Position numbers and translations under genes: made by a program | Assembly: GCA_022559985.1 (NCBI GenBank) | Contig: JAFJTR010000085.1 | Span: 62,001 to 126,000 of the forward strand | DNA length: 64,000 bases | From: Parastagonospora avenae f. sp. tritici 18332-5 | Lineage: Eukaryota > Ascomycota > Dothideomycetes > Pleosporales > Phaeosphaeriaceae | Direction of reading: 5' to 3' | Notes under the pieces: generated by a model | Databases searched by the model: none | What the model was told of the DNA's origin: nothing | Seen by the model: only the letters and a program-made list of their open reading frames with translations | In this document: positions 42,920-54,244 of the stretch, one piece after another | Position numbering within the stretch: the stretch's first letter is position 1 | How the letters are laid out: each line of letters begins with the position of its first letter

Positions 42920-44557
42920 ATGAGTGTCCAGGAAAAGCAAGCGACTCGTGATTCCAAGTCGGGGGATCCATCTTTACCACCCGATTCCGATGTCGAAGTT
43001 GGAAGCGTCGGCTTTGCCGATGAAGCGCCCGACGGCGATGAGGCGCTTCGCTTCCTCAAAAACCAGCATGCTGTTGGAGAGATAACAGTAGAGGAAGAGC
43101 GGGCACTCGTGAGGAAGATCGACTGGATGATCATGCCATTGATGTGGGCATGCTATTGCTTGCAATACCTTGACAAGACTTTGGGTATGAAGACAATCTC
43201 CCGGTTAGAGAGACTAAAGACTGACTATACTCAGTCAACTACGCGGCTGTCATGGGAATTTACGACGATGCAAACATCACCACAAGTCAGTTTTCTAACC
43301 TCGCCCTTTTCTTCTACGTCTCCTACCTAGTACTGGAGTTTCCTCACGGATATGGCATGCAAAGATTCCCAACCGCAAAGTACCTCGGTACTTGTGTCAG
43401 CCTCTGGGGATTCATCACTGCAATAACGTGTATCTGCAAAAACTACGGTGCTCTTGTGGCGACCCGCATTCTTTTGGGTTGCTTCGAATCAGCTGTTGCG
43501 CCAAGCTTGATCCTGATCACTTCCATGTGGTACAAGAAGAACGAGCAGCCACTGAGGACCGGCATCTGGTATGTTGGCGTTGGAACTGGAACGATGATCG
43601 GCTCTTTGATCTCCTTCGGCTTCCAGCACTACTACAGCCCGACCTTTACTAGCTGGCAGATCATGTTCCTGGTAGTCGGTCTAATCACAGTGGGTGTTGG
43701 TATCACTGGCAAGTGTTCGCCTTCATTGCATAGAACAATCCACACTAACATGTCTAGTGATCTTCTTACTCCCCGACAACCCTATGTCGTCTCGTCTTAG
43801 CCCCTCTCAAAAGGTATGGGCTATCGAACGCCTACGAGAGAATATGACAGGGATCGAAAATAAGCGATTCAAGTGGCATCAAGTCGTCGAATGCCTAGGC
43901 GACCCACAGACCTGGATGCTCTCTCTCATTACTATTTCGTCCAATGTACCGAACGGGGCCGTTAGCTCCTTTCAATCCACGCTTATTAAATCCTTCGGCT
44001 TCGACTCGAAGACCACCGCGCTACTTCAACTTCCTTCTGGCGCTGTAAGCATCGTTTCGATCATCGCAGCTACGTATCTAGCTGGACGCTTCAACCAACG
44101 CGGTCTCAATATCTGCACTCTTTTGGTACCCGGTGTCATTGGTGGCGCGCTGATGGCTTTCCTTCCTGGGCATAATAAGGTCGGCAAATTAATCGGCAAC
44201 TATCTCACCAACTGCATCGGATCCAGTCTTCCGTTACTGTACTCTTGGGTTGCGGCCAATGTTGCAGGTCATACCAAGAAAGTGACGATGAACGCCATCC
44301 TGCTGATGTCCTTCTGCCTCGGTAATATCATCGGACCATTGACGTTCCGTCAGGCTGACCAGCCCGACTTCATCCCTGCGAAGATCACCATCATTGTTAC
44401 ATGTGCTTTTGCAGGATTTCTGACCATGGCATTGCGCGGGTACTATGTCTGGGAGAATAAGAGGAGAGATCAATCGACGGATGGAACACACGTGGCGAAC
44501 GAAGAGTTCTTGGACATGACAGACACAGAGAACAGAAACTTTAGATACAAGCTGTAG
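42920..44557 (+). CDS. MFS transporter, allantoate permease (DAL5-like, ACS) family
   Basis: Three exons, 42920-43184, 43235-43708 and 43758-44557, give 512 residues. Junctions restore YLDKTLVNYAAVMGIYDD and VGVGITVIFLLPDNP, both typical of the anion:cation symporter family. Intron 1 is GT-AG (50 bp). Intron 2 (49 bp) starts GCAAGT and ends CTAG, a GC-AG intron; no GT donor nearby keeps the frame. About twelve hydrophobic segments; signatures include RKIDWMIMPLMWACY before TM1 and RILLGCFESAVAPSLILI in TM4. It probably imports an organic anion such as allantoate, nicotinate-like or other vitamin/nitrogen compounds; substrate not readable. The start is set by the TATA box. Confidence 0.92.
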
Positions 44558-47222
44558 TTGCGTAACAGGTATGTGGCATGCGGCGAGCATTGTCGTTCAT
44601 GCTCTTCCGTCTCCTTGACAGCCATTACCTTTTTCCGTATCTAATTCGAACCGATAGTCGCCTGTCAACTACCATGGCTATCAACCGAACATAGCTCGTG
44701 CACTATTGCGCAATCATCGTGCGTCTTCAAAAAGTGCTTTTTACTCCTTGGCATTGAGCTATAATCCTGAATAAATGGGGCCTGGAGTAGGATCGCCAGA
44801 GTTGCAACAGGGTTACTAATGCTGCTTCTTTCGACGGGACGGCTCTTCCCACTGTCGACCATGTTGGGTGCCAGGGCGTAGCTCGGGAATCCAACCGCGA
44901 CACGAGGCGGTCGGTGCACGACAACATTTTGGGCTTTCTATTACCAGCAGCAGTCACGTCAGGGCCACTTCAATGATGAGGAGTTCCTTACCTGTACGTC
45001 ATACACGGAGCTGGGGTAGCCTGCAAATGTACGCACATGCGTTCAGAAAAGCGCTGCTTCTAGCTTTCAGGACATCTTTCGTCAAAGTGAAATCAGATTG
45101 CTTTCGCCTAGAATCAACTTACTGCATCGTCCCCTTGAGTATGAAAACTCAGTTCGGCGTTCATTGATCTAGACGGACAAATTAGAATGATCCCGGGACA
45201 CTGCATAACACTTGCTCCTACGCAACAATTCTTTTGAATGTGCTAAAAAAGCTGAAAGATACCGAAGTCGCCCGTTCTCATTCGAGCAGTCCTTGCATGT
45301 GAGCAGCTACGCAGCTTGTCGAAATTACTGAGGGGGCCATGAGTTAGTGCGTCGAAGCCAGTACACTGGTCAACCCGCAAGCAAGAGATGCTAGAGAAAG
45401 TCTGTGATTGGGAGGTCGTCAAATGTGAGGTGGTGTGGAAGGGTTCCCAACTTGATCACAAGCGCGGTGGATCTACGAATGGGGTAGTTTACTTAGTGAT
45501 AGTAGATCTGCGACGAATAGGGATATGTCAAAGTGCCCAATGAGTACGTTAATTCTGCTCTACACTGTCACACAGCATGAACGTGTGAAAGAGCGCACTT
45601 GCCGGGCGCCATTGGTTACTATCACAATTGCCGACATGATCGCTGCGCTGAACTGCGACCCAGGAAAAAGGTCACTAGTATTTGACACGTGTGATGAGGG
45701 CCTATCGATGCATGAACTCTGCGCCACAATGCACACTAAGTGGAGCTCACAACCATCAGAACGAACTGCGCCTACTTGGCGAGAGGAGCAGCACACGAAC
45801 GGCGAAATGGGAACACACGTCTAGATCATGCTGACTCAAAGGGGATGGCACAGGCAGCAGTGATCCTTCGCATGATTGCGCCTTTGGGATTTGTTTTGGG
45901 GAACTAACCACGTGGACAAGCGAGGAGAAGCAAATACGCGGCTTGCTTAGCGAGCATTCAGTCTTGAGTTTTCGTCCCAACGCCCTTGAGTCTCATGTAA
46001 TCGCATCTCGAATGACATTCTTAGCGGGTTCGGGCCGCAGCGCTGGGTCAGCACCTGCATCATCATCATGCGCAGTACGACACAGCACTAAGCGCCCGCG
46101 ACCACCATTAGCGAAAATATGATAATTCTACCGAGGACCCAATTTTCAATACAGCCAATGATATCGTTTGCTCAGGCGTCAGCTTCGGTAATCGGGATCA
46201 ACTTCCTGGTACCACGTCGATCAACTGGAAAAAGCCAGGTTTGCAGGCCTGTTGTATTACAAAACGTCCAGCTGTAATAATATCGGGCCACTCTATCCGG
46301 GCTGACTATAGCAGCCCCCATACACTACATGTCTGCGCCGCTTTCAGGCGTTACTGTATGCGGTCAGCAAGGCTGCCTGGAACCTCAAATCAATCATGTG
46401 GCTTGGTTGGACATTAAGCTATCTTGATAAGAGCTTGAGATGAGTGCAGTTCTCAGTGCACTGGGCTGTAGATCTGTACAGATCTTTTGTGTGAACTTTT
46501 CTCATACACGTTACTTCAATATGGCAGCTAAATAAATGATAAGTCATGAAATGTTGAGCAAAGAGTGAGCATCATTCAGATGAGACGAAGATAGAAGCGT
46601 AAATGCTCTATTTAAATCCATCTACTGTGAATTTGGAGCGGCACACTGTGACTCAGTGGTGGGTTGAGTGTCTGATCCAATTTTGTCATCGTCAGCCAGT
46701 CATCATACGATCAGACAGTGACCTGCATCGGGGCGTATCAGATGAGCCACCCTCACCACATTTGACAAGGCAAGACTGGGCCGATGTGGACGGAGACGTT
46801 CTCTTACATTCGCCTCTACTAGGTGTGTATGGTGGAGAATATTGCGGCGCTTGCCGAATGCACTTTCCAGGCGGAGCAGCGCGTGGTCAGAATGCGGCAA
46901 AGACTTTTGCTTGGTGTTGGATCCAATAGGGCGATGATATCACTAGCGTTCCTCTGTTAGCACGCCTCACCATCAGTACAATCAGCAGTCTCGCCCGGAC
47001 CTGCTATCTGGTAGTGATTTGCTTCCTGACGATCATGCCATGGCGTTGGGGGTACGGCCTGAGAAGACTGCTATAATCGGCAATCGGCAGGCATATCTCG
47101 ACAGTAAGATTATTATATATGTCTCATATGGCGTTGAATCATGGCCGTAGAGAACCACTCATTGAACGATTGCCTCACCGATCGTGTATTCTTCTTCCAC
47201 AACCTGGGCTTCCACTGTCAGC
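44558..47222. other. Gene-poor stretch
   Basis: About 2.7 kb without a convincing gene. Two frames with ATG exist on the plus strand (45525-45824, 99 residues; 46603-46929, 108 residues), but neither has recognisable motifs. They could be orphan small proteins or chance. No transposon ends seen. Confidence 0.4.
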
Positions 47223-48961
47223 ATGCGTTTCTATGATACTTGGAGAGAGTCTATGGCATCTAAGACACCAGATGGTCAAAGGCTAGCCTATAATAACCGC
47301 GTTGCTCGTCTCAGGAAGTCGGAGTATCCTATGCTGAAAGGTACACACTTCACGCCGTCGAGTACGCTGTGTGACTAATGACGTTTTAGGCATCACGTAC
47401 CTCGATCATGGAGGAACAACATTGACGAGCAAGACACTGCTCCATGTGTTTGCGAAGAAGATGCAAAACACTCTCCTGGCCAATCCTCATTCCGATGCCG
47501 CGAACCCAAGCGCGTCCAGCTCTATCATCGCAGAGACTCGGACAAAGGTTTTGAAATTTTTCAACGCCAATCCAGATCATTACGATATTGTGTTTACGGC
47601 AAATGCCACGGCAGCTGTGAAGCTGCTGATGGATTGTCTTTCCGGGTCCGAGAACGGTTTCGACTATTACTACCATTTGAACTGCCATACAAGCCTGGTC
47701 GGCGTGAGAGAGCTTGCAAGGCGTAGCCACTGCTTCGGGACTGATGGCGAGACTGAACAGTGGCTTGGCGGCCTACGGCAACCAATCGAGCCGAACGATG
47801 GCAACCGGACGACACTGTTCGCTTATCCAGCCCAGTCGAACATGAACGGACAACGACTGCCCCTGCATTGGGGTAATCAGCTTCGAGAATCTGGAAATCA
47901 TCCACATACATACACTCTTCTCGACGCTGCAGCCTTCGTATCCACTAGTCCTCTGGACCTAAGCGACCACGTTACCGCCCCTGACTTCGTCGCGTTGTCG
48001 TTCTACAAGATCTTTGGCTTCCCCGATCTTGGGGCTTTGCTTGTACGCAAAGCATCGGCACACGTGCTGGAAAATCGCAAATACTTTGGAGGAGGCACAA
48101 CGGAAATGATGACATGTCTTGAGGAGAAGCCATGGGTAGTGAGAAAGGAAGCCAGTCTCCATGCCCGGTTGGAAGACGGGACCATCGCCATACGCAGTAT
48201 CCTAGCACTACGATGTGCGCTCGACAATCATCGTCGGCTATATGGTGCTATGGAGGATGTCTCACGACACACCGGCTGGCTGGGTAAGTTACTGTACGAA
48301 CGCCTTGACGCTTTGAACCACTCCAATGGCATACCAGTGTGTCACTTCTATGTAAGTCGCTGGTTTACAAATCGTATTTGAAGCATTACTGATGGTCTGA
48401 TAGAAAGCCACGGGATCGACATACGCTGATTCCAAGACGCAAGGCGCAACGATCGCAATGAACATTCGAAGAAGCGATGGCTCATGGATAGGCCCTTATG
48501 CGGTCGGAGCAATGCTCAGGAGGCATGGAATACATGTTCGAAGCGGTAGTCTGTGTAATCCCGCCGGCATGGCTCTCGCTCTCGATTTGACTCCATTCGA
48601 CGTGAGAATGGCGTACGATGAGGGCTTTCGTTGTAATCAACAAGACGATGTTCGTCAAGGAGAAGTCTTGTTTGGCATGGTCAGGGTGACCCTTGGTGCA
48701 ATGAGTACTTTGGAAGACGTGGAAAAACTCGCTTCCTGTGTCGAAAGGGAGCTTGTAGATCGCAATAGTGGCAACCAGGATTGCTCCATGATCAATGGCG
48801 ACATCGGAGCAGGAGAAGAAAGCAAGGAAACGATCATGTCATATGAAGAGCAAAAGAAGTCATGGAAAACTCCCGCGCCTACCAATCGGGGAAGGAAGGC
48901 CGATATATGGAAAGTAGTTGGTAGCTGTTTCTCAAGATCCAGGACTCCAGGTCAATGCTGA
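47223..48961 (+). CDS. Molybdenum-cofactor-sulfurase-like class V aminotransferase
   Basis: Three exons, 47223-47340, 47390-48351 and 48404-48961, with 49- and 52-bp introns, give 545 residues. Junctions rebuild MLKGITYLDHGGTTLTSK and VCHFYKATGSTYADS. The fold is the NifS/Mocos PLP-dependent type: YLDHGGTT, PHSDAANPSASS, FTANATAAVKLL, PLP-binding Lys246 in SFYKIFGFPDLGALLVRK, the GGGT loop, and candidate active Cys411 in VRSGSLCNPAG. Full Mocos sulfurases carry a MOSC domain after this; here the protein ends in about 80 unrelated residues and a basic tail. It may be a stand-alone cysteine desulfurase-like enzyme of secondary metabolism or a shortened Hxb-type protein. The 5' limit is set by an in-frame TGA just upstream. 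Confidence 0.9.
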
Positions 48962-49837
48962 TCGACAGCAGTGGAGGACATTCATCGCGTCGTTTGAATG
49001 TCGTGTTCAGAAGAGCGCTGCAAATTTTTTAGGCTATTTTTATGTTACATCCTATGTACTCAATTAATCTACTCGTTTCTCTATCCTTTATCAGTGAGAT
49101 GAACTCATCGATAGGTGTCGGAGTGGACAGGTCATCGGTGTAGGATTGAAGAAGTTAGATTTAGTAGTCTGCCAAAAGGTTGCTAACTTTACGACCAGCC
49201 TGATCGCATTCAGCTGTCAGGAACGGGAGGCCTGATGACGTCCCTGGAATAGAGTGCGCCCTACCTGATGTGGTGCGACGCTAACCGCAAAGCTCTCTAG
49301 CGGTGAGAGGCGGCGCAACATCCCTCCGCTGCTGTCCTCACGTTCCTACGTAGCTGAAATGGCCCATCAAACATTAGTTTTATATACGTGCGGTAGACTG
49401 CACGACTAGGCCAGTGGCTGAATTTGTTCTCCTAGAAGTCCGTGTGTGCTTCACGCGAAGGCGGTGATCCTTGGCAGAGGTCGACTCCCATGCTCTTATT
49501 ACTGGCTGTTGCTACATCCGCCACTAGTCAAGCTCTCGCTAACTCTAAGTCGATGCGCGGACTATCCTCCGCATCATATACGCCCGGCGAGATTCTCTCC
49601 CATAGCCCCATACACTGTCTGGTCTCGGGAGTCTATCTCTCCATGGTCTGACGGGCGATGGTCACGAATATCACCATGTCCCGCTCGCTCAGCAACTATA
49701 AGATGCATCAACCTGCCACGCTCAACTCCTTTCAATCAATTCAAACAACGTTCCTCATCAACAAAGTGCTTCGCTTCATCTCTCGCTTCACATTGTCAGC
49801 CTGAGCAAAGTCTCCGTTCTCACATCCATATCTCGCC
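48962..49837. other. Intergenic, no gene recognised
   Basis: About 880 bp; contains a pyrimidine-rich leader just before the MDR gene (CATATCTCGCC before the ATG). The frame at 49446-49946 has no ATG of its own and overlaps the next gene. Confidence 0.4.
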
Positions 49838-50860
49838 ATGTCTACAACCATTCGCAAAGTCGTTTATTCCGGTGCTGGAGGCCCGGAGGTTGTGTCCGTT
49901 GTGTCTGCCAAAATCCAGGCACCAGCAGCCAACGAAGTCCAAATGAAAGTCCTGTACGCGGGCATGGGCGGTGCAGACGTAGCAATGCGTGTTGGCTGCT
50001 ACCCACAGCAAAAGAGCCCAGTAGGCTTGACTCCGGGCTATAGCCTTGTTGGAAGAGTCCGTCGGAATGGCGCCAACTGCTCGAAGTTCCAGGCTGGCGA
50101 TTTAGTCGCATGCCTTACGAAATACGATTCTGAGGCCGAACTTTGCAACTTCCCCGAGAAATACTTGGTTCCCGTACCGGAGGGCGTGGACCTCAGACAG
50201 GCCGTCGCAATGGTAACCGACTGGACGACAGCATACGGCATGGCATATCGCGCCGCAAAGATCTCCAAGGGTACCCGGGTGTTCATCCATGGTCTCAGTG
50301 GATCAGTAGGCTACGGCTTTCTTACATTCTGCAAGATGCAAGGCGCAGAGGTGTACGGAACCGCCTCGGAGAAAAACCATGCCAGAGTGCGTGGAAGCGG
50401 AGCAACACTATTTGTGTACTCGGATAAAGACTGGATGACGGCCATGAAGGACATGGCAGGAGCTCATGTCGTCTTCGACCCGCTTGGATTTGAATCCTGG
50501 GACGAAAGCTGGAGCATCCTTGCACCAGAAGGCGGACATTTGATTGGATATGGAGGCAACATCGACATACTCAACGGCCGGAAACCACGAAGTCAGATTC
50601 CTCAAGCTGCAAAATTGATTGCCAAAGGACTCAATCCGTTTTGTCCAAACAAGTCGACCTTCTTCTATATCGACAAGGATCAGAAAACATTCGAACCCGA
50701 GCTGAGAACGCTGTATGGCATGCTGGCGAATGGCGAAATCACGGTTCCGATAAGAAACGAGTGGGCACTGGATGAGGTCCCAGAGGCGCATCGCACTTGG
50801 GCTCAAGGCGCTGGGGTTGGTGCCGTCGTCGTGAGAGTGGCTGAAGACACACAAGTATGA
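49838..50860 (+). CDS. MDR-superfamily oxidoreductase (quinone reductase/zinc-type dehydrogenase-like)
   Basis: A single exon of 340 residues. The N-terminal GroES-like domain has VVYSGAGGPEVVSV, then the conserved PGYSLVGRVRRNG block. The Rossmann domain carries VFIHGLSGSVGYGFL, a variant of the AxGxxG nucleotide-binding loop, and AHVVFDPLGFESW. The structural and catalytic zinc cysteines of alcohol dehydrogenases are absent, pointing to the zinc-free quinone oxidoreductase branch using NADPH. Such enzymes reduce quinones or enones and often sit in detoxification or secondary metabolism. The start context (GCCATGTC) is good. Confidence 0.9.
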   Translation: MSTTIRKVVYSGAGGPEVVSVVSAKIQAPAANEVQMKVLYAGMGGADVAMRVGCYPQQKSPVGLTPGYSLVGRVRRNGANCSKFQAGDLVACLTKYDSEAELCNFPEKYLVPVPEGVDLRQAVAMVTDWTTAYGMAYRAAKISKGTRVFIHGLSGSVGYGFLTFCKMQGAEVYGTASEKNHARVRGSGATLFVYSDKDWMTAMKDMAGAHVVFDPLGFESWDESWSILAPEGGHLIGYGGNIDILNGRKPRSQIPQAAKLIAKGLNPFCPNKSTFFYIDKDQKTFEPELRTLYGMLANGEITVPIRNEWALDEVPEAHRTWAQGAGVGAVVVRVAEDTQV

Positions 50861-51112
50861 TACGTTCTGCCGATTGCGATGGCATCCTGTCATCCGAGCG
50901 CACTACCTGCTGTCAGCATGAGCATCCCAGTGTACGTGATTGGTAAGACCACACGTTCTTCTGGTTTCGGAATTGCGTGTTATGAAAAGTAATGCACGGT
51001 TAGAGAGTTTTACAGCAGAAATCTAGCATAGTGAGCCCCACTACGTAAGAACTATGAACAGGAAAACCTAGTTACCAGCTGCGAGAACATTACCTCTTGA
51101 AGCCATCTACAG

Positions 51113-52078
51113 AACCTACGGATTCTCAATAGCCCATTTGCGCGCGCTCCGAATATAGCCCACCTCGTCTTTCAAATCGTTATTGGACCATGTCCTGAAC
51201 GCCTCCGAACTATCTTCTACCTCCCTAACACTTCTTTTGCCCGTCGTCGACTTGAACTGTGCATTCAGAGCATCAGCATCGTCCCGGCACGATGTGGTGA
51301 TCATTGTCTGCAATCTTTTGACTGATTCCTTGCCAGACTGTTTGGTGAGATAGTGTCAGATATGATGCTTGTAGCCAATTGTTTCAAAGATGATTGTAGT
51401 GATTGATTGTCCTCTCCGTCTGATCTATGAACAGGTGGTTTTATCCCCCGCCCTTGTGCGACCAGCTGCACAGTCCATTCCATGCATTGCCATTCCAGCC
51501 GAGCCTGTGTTACAGCCTAGCCTCGCTCATAACTGACAATATCTGACAGATAGTCGTCCCTGTGGAAGGCATCTTTCAGGTGTTGACGCAAGTTCTGGAT
51601 ACCGTTGCGGCCGCTCTGGTATAGTTCCAACATGGCCTCGCCTTCTTTTTTGTGAACCATGGCAAGGCCGGCGTCCTCGATACTATCCATACCAGGGTGT
51701 AGTCGAGGAGAGGATGGATGTACGACCGCACGCGCGTGTTCACAGTCATCGATGGCAGCTCGGGCGATGGGAACCAGGAAAGTCTTCACGAGTTTGTCGT
51801 GGGCCGCGATGAGGTCAATGAGTTCTGCGATGCGAATTATTAGACCTGAGGTTTCAGGTAGTGAAAGAGACGTCTTAGGCAGAGTTGTCGTGATGGAGTG
51901 AACAGAAGTGATGAGAGTGCGGAGATATATTGAGAGTACCAGCAAGCTCACCTTTGAAGTCGGGATCATGCCATAACAAGCATGTAGCAAGCTCAAACTG
52001 GTCACGTTTTAGGTCATGTAATCGCATCTCATCGTTTGATTGTCTGAGTGACCACGCACAAGTAACCCGCAATATCAT
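51113..52078 (-). CDS. Unknown helical protein; 3' part disrupted by the dispersed repeat
   Basis: Exon 51952-52078 (MILRVTCAWSLRQSNDEM...) joins the frame ending at 51517 through a 106-bp intron (51846-51951), restoring WHDPDFKGLIIRIAELIDLIAAHDKLV. The product is helical (VKTFLVPIARAAIDDCEHARAVVH; GRNGIQNLRQHLKDAFHRDDYLSDI). Right after DYLSDI the frame enters dispersed-repeat copy 2 and stops after VSYERG. Beyond the repeat, protein-like sequence resumes (SLQSSLKQLATSIISDTISP), then continues in another frame (LQTMITTSCRDDADALNAQFK...AIENP) to a stop at about 51116; one extra A in an A-run near 51320 would join them. So the gene either ends at 51517 or has been broken by the repeat and a frameshift. 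No family recognised; the whole entry is tentative. Confidence 0.45.
51417..51549 (+). repeat. Dispersed repeat, copy 2
   Basis: Matches 22477-22599 with scattered, mostly transition differences and about ten extra bases near the 3' end (AACTGACAAT before ATCTGACAG). It separates two protein-like segments of the minus-strand gene, so it appears to have inserted there. Confidence 0.85.
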
Positions 52079-52505
52079 TGAATTTGAAAAGGTCTAGTGG
52101 TCTGCATGTATGAGTATGAGATGCTTGAAAGAACGTTTTGATTATGAGAGTGGAAGTCGATTACATTGAGAGAAACACGTCAAAATCACGGACTGAGTTC
52201 AGGGATATAGTGAAAGCCAGGTTGCATCAATCTTGTGATTCCTTTCAAAGACTGTAAGATCTTCTAAAGACGGATGGGAACCCGAAAGTACCTCCCGAGG
52301 TTGCATTCAAACCGCCCAAAACCTCTCTCTTGGAGCAGCTTCTAGATTGCTTCCTGCTACATTGTATGTTGAATTGTCTACTTGATGCAGTAACAACCAC
52401 TAACATTCAGGATCGGATCTTGATCGATTCTTCTTCATCATCCACCTCCTCCTCCTCCTCCTCACCACTGCTATACTGTGTAGCTTCATACTCCAACCGC
52501 TTCTC
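52079..52505. other. Intergenic, short CTC repeat
   Basis: About 430 bp with a (CTC)n run at about 52447-52464 near the end of the nuclease-like pseudogene. Nothing else seen. Confidence 0.4.
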
Positions 52506-54016
52506 CTAATCAGCCACCACATCCCAGTCAATCGGGCCCTCTCCAATGACATTCTTTCGGAACACCGCACCAATCATGGAATCGTCCGCCAACGCCATAC
52601 CGCGGGTCAGAGTGCGCTTGTTATCCAAGCTCCAGTCCGCTGGCTTGATCACCTCCGGAAATTTGCGGCAGTGATGGCTCCATTGGAAGGTATAACGATG
52701 CGTCTGGTGGCCATGGGCGCGATCGCGGTAGCTCCTGTTCTTCTTTCCGACGGCGTTGGCATATAGCTTGCAGACGATAGTGCCTCTCTCCTTCGAAGGA
52801 CAGGGCGACTCGTCGGTGCCGTCGTGATCGTTGGTTGCTTCGCAGTAGAAGCAGAAACGGGCGAAGCCTTTGTCTACTGGTAGGGCGTTGTCCTTATTGC
52901 TCGCAACGTCGGCCCAGATGTCGTTGATCGAGAGACCGTGGATGGAGGTATCGGTGGGAAAGCCAGTGGTTGTGCTTGGGTAGAGCATCGGGAAGAGGAT
53001 GATCAAGAACCCGAGAGTCATCTGGTAGAGCGCGTCGTTGGCGCCGTTGAGACGCCACATGTTAGTCAGGTCGATCTGGAAGCCATGAAGCATCTCGTCA
53101 AGCTTCAGCAACCCCTCACCAAGATCTCTGTTCGGCTGAGGGATGATGCCAGCCATCGCTGCCACTCGTGCCAGAGACATGACCTTGAACACGATGGAGT
53201 CGAGGTTCTTGACTTTGAAGCCCCACTGCTGGTTGAGCTTCTGCTCGTTGAAATTCCAGCCTTGTCCGATCAGCACCACGGGGCGCTTACGACCATCCGC
53301 GGTGACCTATTCATCGAGTACCCCCGAGAGAACGGCCTTGGCTTCGTCTTCCAAGACAAGGCGTGTAGGGCAGTATAACGGGATCGTCTCCGTATCCTTG
53401 AGGAAGTACTCCTTGGCGCGCAGGTGGCAGTTCTCCATGACGCGAACATAGTAGATGGCAGCCTTCTTGATTAGAGCAGGAAACTCAGCCGGAGTGCGGC
53501 ACTCTTTGAGGATCGACATGGGAAAGACAGTCCAGCCAATCTGTGTGATCTTGCCTTCGATTTGATCAACGATCTTATTCTTTGGATCTTGTTTAAGCCA
53601 CTCAAGGTCTGGAGCGACGCCGACGGCATCCTCAAGAATCTTGGGCGCGTTTGGGAGAGGGTGGTTTGCCCAATGGCGAAGCACCTCCAGGTCGGTGAAC
53701 CTGGACAGGAACTCGCGAGCGGTCTTGAAACGGCCTGGTCTTCGATTGATATCGCCGCCATCGCAGTCTGTACTGCTTGGATAGGTGAAGCAGTTTCCAT
53801 TGCTTCAAAGCACAGATACTGGAATCGTCAATACGCTTCGTCCCAAAGCACAAAGGCAAACCATTACTTACTTGGAGTGTTATATAGAGGAAGTGCTACA
53901 GGATTCACATGCTTTCCTATCGCGACGTGGAGGTCGTCCAGCAGGTCGGTGATGAGTGACGAAGGGAAAGAGTTGCCAGAGAACGGAAGGGCAAAGGACG
54001 TCTTAGTCCTCAGGTA
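52506..54016 (-). pseudogene. Gfd2/YDR514C-like (RNase H fold) nuclease pseudogene with two in-frame stops
   Basis: Exon 1 is open from 54016 to 53872 (FALPFSGNSFPSSLITDLLDDLHVAIGKHVNP). A good 53-bp intron (GTAAGT donor, TTGAC branch, CCAG acceptor, 53819-53871) leads into a long frame to 52506. That frame contains TGA at 53805-53807 and TAG at 53307-53309; on both sides it stays protein-like (VLSGVLDE, stop, VTADGRKRPVVLIGQGWNF). Both stops fit a single C-to-T change from CGA and CAG. The region KVKNLDSIVFKVMSLARVA...LLKLDEMLHG...NMWRLNGANDALYQMTLG resembles the C-terminal exonuclease-like domain of Gfd2/YDR514C-type proteins (inference from the N-G/A-N-D-A pattern). A Cys/His-rich segment (FCFYCEATND...SHHC) follows. 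No start codon found in exon 1. Confidence 0.6.
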
Positions 54017-54244
54017 CTAGACGACGTCGAGTTGGATTACTTGAGGTCGCTTGATGCTTGATAGGCAAATACGCAGTGATAGATTCGCTCGAATACCAAT
54101 CCGCATGGAATTACCAGACATCAGCGCTGAAGAAAACGTCCACAAGCTCAGAAACACTCAAAATGTTGTAGCACAAGGCTATTCTTCCATTCATACATAT
54201 CTACATCGTCCATCTCATGTTTTCGCGTTCCAAAATCTTGATAT

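Noticed and set aside
42592..43134. 180-codon minus-strand frame over the start of the MFS transporter
   Set aside because: Lies opposite a confident gene and reads as low-quality protein.
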